A stretch of DNA of 64,000 nucleotides from Paratinospora sagittata. Lineage: Eukaryota; Streptophyta; Magnoliopsida; Ranunculales; Menispermaceae. The position numbers and the translations under genes are program-made. The notes below the pieces were generated by a model that was not told where the DNA came from, made no database searches, and saw only the letters and a program-made list of their open reading frames with translations. Shown one piece after another: positions 61,679 through 64,000 of this stretch (positions are counted from its first letter, which is position 1; the number at the start of each line of letters is the position of its first letter). The DNA lies in the NCBI GenBank assembly GCA_035771175.1, contig CM069593.1, positions 1,730,461-1,794,460 on the forward strand, read 5' to 3'.

Positions 61679-63156
61679 CTATGATACCTGGACTCAGGTA
61701 TGGTGGCGGATACGAGTACATATCTAGAGTTCTGACTTGTTTATTTTCAAATTCCAGGATACATGGACTTGGTTGAAAAATGTCTCGAAACTTGGATTTA
61801 AGTACTTGGACAATGTTATGTTCACCATAAGTGTTGTCAAGGCAGTAAGGCGATATACCATATTTAGGTTAGGCGGCGGCTAGGCCACATATAAAATATT
61901 TATTTATAGGTCTCTCACTCTCTCTCTTTCAACACACACACACACACACACACACATTCATATAATGTTTATATATTTATATTTGACATTTTATTTAAAA
62001 TTGTATAACAAAAAAAACATTTTTTCTAACTTAGTCAATGAAAGTAATTGAAGTTACTTAAAAAGAGGAAAAAAAAAATATATATACCTCCCTTTGCACA
62101 CAACCCCTCACAGCTAACACCAAATTAACAAAGAGGCTCTAATTCAAATGCTCAAAAGTTGATATACAAGAAATTATATAACTCAATGAAAAGTAGAGAC
62201 AAACAATGCAAACAAAAAGACAAAAAGAAGATTAAAGAAAAAGAACTCTTTGCCACTACCAAACAACAGTGGTAGAGTGTTCGAAACTCAGTTTTTTGGT
62301 TTGATTATTTAATGGACCAAAAAAAAAGAAAAAATCAAGTAATCAAAATTGGAAATGAAGAGAAATCGAAATTGGAAATGAAAAAAATCAAAATATAAAA
62401 CTATAGTGGACAAAAAAAAAACGAAAAAAAAAACGAAAAAAAAAACCTTATCGACAAAAACCAAATCACCGGGGGGCAATGGAAGCTTCGCTAGATTTGT
62501 CCTTCGCTTTGGAAAAGTTCTTTTAGCTTTGTTAAAGTCTTTTTGAAGCTCTGTCAGAGCTTCGAATGCGATTGAAAGAACGATAAAGAAAAAATAAAGG
62601 AAAGAAAATTTTACAGTGCCGAAGAGATCACCGGAAGCTGGAGAAGCCGTCAGCAATATCGCCGGAGATGGTCGGAGTAGACAATGTCATCAAAGAATGA
62701 CCAGAGAATCGTTAGACAACATAGCGATGGGTTAGGACTCAAGGGTTTCCCATTCAAATCATTTTATATTAAATAAAAGACATATTTATAGATAAACCCT
62801 TATAGTTTTCTATCTTCATCTATGGACACTTTCAACTCTTTGAAAATTTCTTAGACCCCCCTCTGACTGCCCAAACCGCCAAGGCTGTTCTCCCCCTTAA
62901 TGGCCTAGGCGTGGCCTACGCGACGCCTTGACAACATTGTTCACCATGAAGCCTAAACTATATTTTCTTCTTCTTTTTTCCTTCAAACTCGCTTATTGTC
63001 CTTTTTATTCCCTTAAGTGAACTATCACCTATTAATCATTATCTTCTTTCTTGCTTTCTTTTCTTTCCATTAGAGAATACACTTAATAATATTCCAAAAT
63101 TTAAAGTGTCGGACACAGGTACGTAGGGCCAAAGTAAAAGAGTCCAGGTAACATAG
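61679..63156 (-). mobile_element. Second CTATGTTAC-family MITE, split by another insertion
   Basis: Its outer ends (CTATGATACCTGGACTC at the left, CTATGTTACCTGGACTC at the right reverse-complemented) match the 31 kb element. The right 200 bases, reverse-complemented, follow that element closely through GTGTCCGACACTTTAAATTT. Flanks TTCGTAAT (61671-61678) and TTTGTAAT (63157-63164) are an 8-bp duplication with one mismatch. The interior is interrupted at 61829-62939 by a different MITE, so this copy inserted first. Confidence 0.85.
61829..62939. mobile_element. hAT-like element nested in the older MITE
   Basis: This 1,111-bp element has ends AAGTGTTGTCAAGGC and, reverse-complemented, CAATGTTGTCAAGGC. 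The exact duplication TTCACCAT lies at 61821-61828 and 62940-62947. It belongs with the 52 kb element (similar ends and GGCGATAT, GCCTAGGC phrases). It carries an (AC)n microsatellite at 61932-61956. Minus-strand ORFs inside it (for example 62309-62656) are low-complexity and not transposase-like. Confidence 0.85.
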
Positions 63157-63482
63157 TTTGTAATATATAGTAGAGCTGCTTTCATGTTAATGAGTTCAAC
63201 AAAAAATGAGAACAAAATTGAAAAACAAACAACTAAACAGATTGACTTATAATTTCGACGTTCTCGAGTTTTTAGATTACAAAGTTCTATTTCCATTCTT
63301 GTATTTTCAATAGAGTCTTCATTACTTTTAATCCCTGATTTCAAGGTTTCCTATATAAATACAACTACAAAATGAAGATCAATATTTAATACAAAATAGT
63401 AAAGATAATCCCATAATATAAGAAGAATAGCAAATTTATGAAGAAACACATGTAAGAAAAGATAAACAAAATCGTGTTGAAT

Positions 63483-63660
63483 GTTCAAAAATGTCCTTTG
63501 ACTACAATAGAAGAGTAAACTAAGTAGATCAACCATAAAAAATAGATTGAATTCAAAAACTATAACAAAATGGTGTTGACCGTTCAAAAATTTCCTTTGA
63601 CTACAATAGAAGAATAAACTAAGTGATCAACCATAAAAAATAGATTGAATTCAAAAACTA
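63483..63660. repeat. 99-bp tandem duplication
   Basis: GTTCAAAAATGTCCTTTGAC followed by TACAATAGAAGAGTAAACTA begins at 63483 and recurs with few changes from 63582. Both copies end with the block ATAGATTGAATTCAAAAACT. Confidence 0.85.
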
Positions 63661-63848
63661 CACATAACCATCATCAAATCCAAAAAATGTTACAAAATTA
63701 AAAGTGTAAAACCAGACAAGTAGAAGCAAAACAAACAATCGGAAGAATACGATAAACAAAATAGGGAATGGCTTAAGAAGAGTAGAAAATACAGAAAGAA
63801 TATCAAACCAGAATACCTTATGTGCCAAAAAAACCCCTTCAAAACTCG

Positions 63849-63968
63849 TCACAAAGCTGGTTGTCCCGTAATATCAGGACTAGATAGCTTCATTGCCATT
63901 TTCATGGCGGTTCCTTCTATCGCTCTAGCTACTCTGTTCTTCATAGATGGAGTGTTTGGATCAGATCT
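63849..63968 (-). CDS. Possible terminal exon of a gene entering from the right
   Basis: A CCCTTTCACCAG acceptor precedes a 39-codon frame (RSDPNTPSMKNRVARAIEGT, then AMKMAMKLSSPDITGQPAL) ending in TGA at 63851-63849. The composition looks coding, unlike the surrounding AT-rich DNA, and a plausible acceptor supports a last exon. The family is not recognised, and the remainder would lie beyond the window. Confidence 0.4.
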   Translation of the reverse strand, partial: RSDPNTPSMKNRVARAIEGTAMKMAMKLSSPDITGQPAL

Positions 63969-64000
63969 CTGGTGAAAGGGACTTGATCCTTAATCCTTAT

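Larger units (their letters stand above)
58259..64000. other. Repeat-dominated right end of the window
   Basis: No complete gene was recognised. The stretch holds the periodic CCGCTGTTA array (58665-59465), an inverted-repeat element near 60 kb, a petC fragment (60425-60660), nested MITEs (61679-63156), a 99-bp duplication (63483-63660) and a possible terminal exon (63849-63968). Confidence 0.6.

Noticed and set aside
62309..62656. 115-codon minus-strand ORF inside the nested element
   Set aside because: It is Phe-rich low-complexity translation of poly(A) sequence. There is no transposase motif, and the related 52 kb element lacks it.

Overview
This 64 kb window is nuclear DNA from a flowering plant, most likely a eudicot. 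The evidence is split genes with GT-AG introns, AT-rich introns and spacers, plant-specific families (chloroplast enoyl-ACP reductase, an NPF7 transporter, a LIN-type U-box protein, a CCCH-KH RNA-binding protein), and many plant transposons: an L1-type LINE, a tRNA-derived SINE, an RTE-type LINE relic and several small inverted-repeat elements. I cannot name the species. All gene models were spliced by hand. Every internal junction listed keeps the reading frame, but no transcript evidence was available.

Layout, left to right: a small membrane protein at 2.2-2.6 kb (+); a 130-residue helical protein in three exons at 5.1-7.4 kb (+), with a SINE in its first intron; a LIN/CERBERUS-like U-box ubiquitin ligase in eight exons at 9.4-15.3 kb (+); a short, probably plastid-targeted membrane protein at 15.9-22.9 kb (-), whose only intron holds a decayed ~6.3 kb L1 element; DNA polymerase delta subunit 2 in 14 exons at 24.4-28.1 kb (-); NSE4 of the SMC5/6 complex in seven exons at 29.4-32.7 kb (+); chloroplast enoyl-ACP reductase in 12 exons at 33.4-37.4 kb (-); a repeat-rich spacer at 37.4-44.5 kb; an NPF7 transporter in four exons at 44.6-47.0 kb (+); a second spacer; a CCCH/KH RNA-binding protein at 50.1-58.3 kb (+) with a 6.3 kb intron full of transposon debris; and a repeat-dominated right end with a periodic CCGCTGTTA array, a petC fragment, nested small transposons and possibly the last exon of a gene entering from the right.

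The genes are unrelated housekeeping and signalling functions, as is usual for plants. The one functional pairing is POLD2 and NSE4A, both acting in chromosome replication or repair and lying head to head about 1.3 kb apart. The most interesting structure is in the mobile DNA. The LINE lies immediately upstream of a splice acceptor, so its poly(A) tail occupies the normal pyrimidine-tract position. A SINE family in the same window shares its 3' tail with that LINE, which suggests a LINE-SINE partnership. A degenerate array of roughly 33 units, about 25 bp each, keeps a CCGCTGTTA core and looks like the subterminal region of a CACTA-type element, although no intact ends were found.
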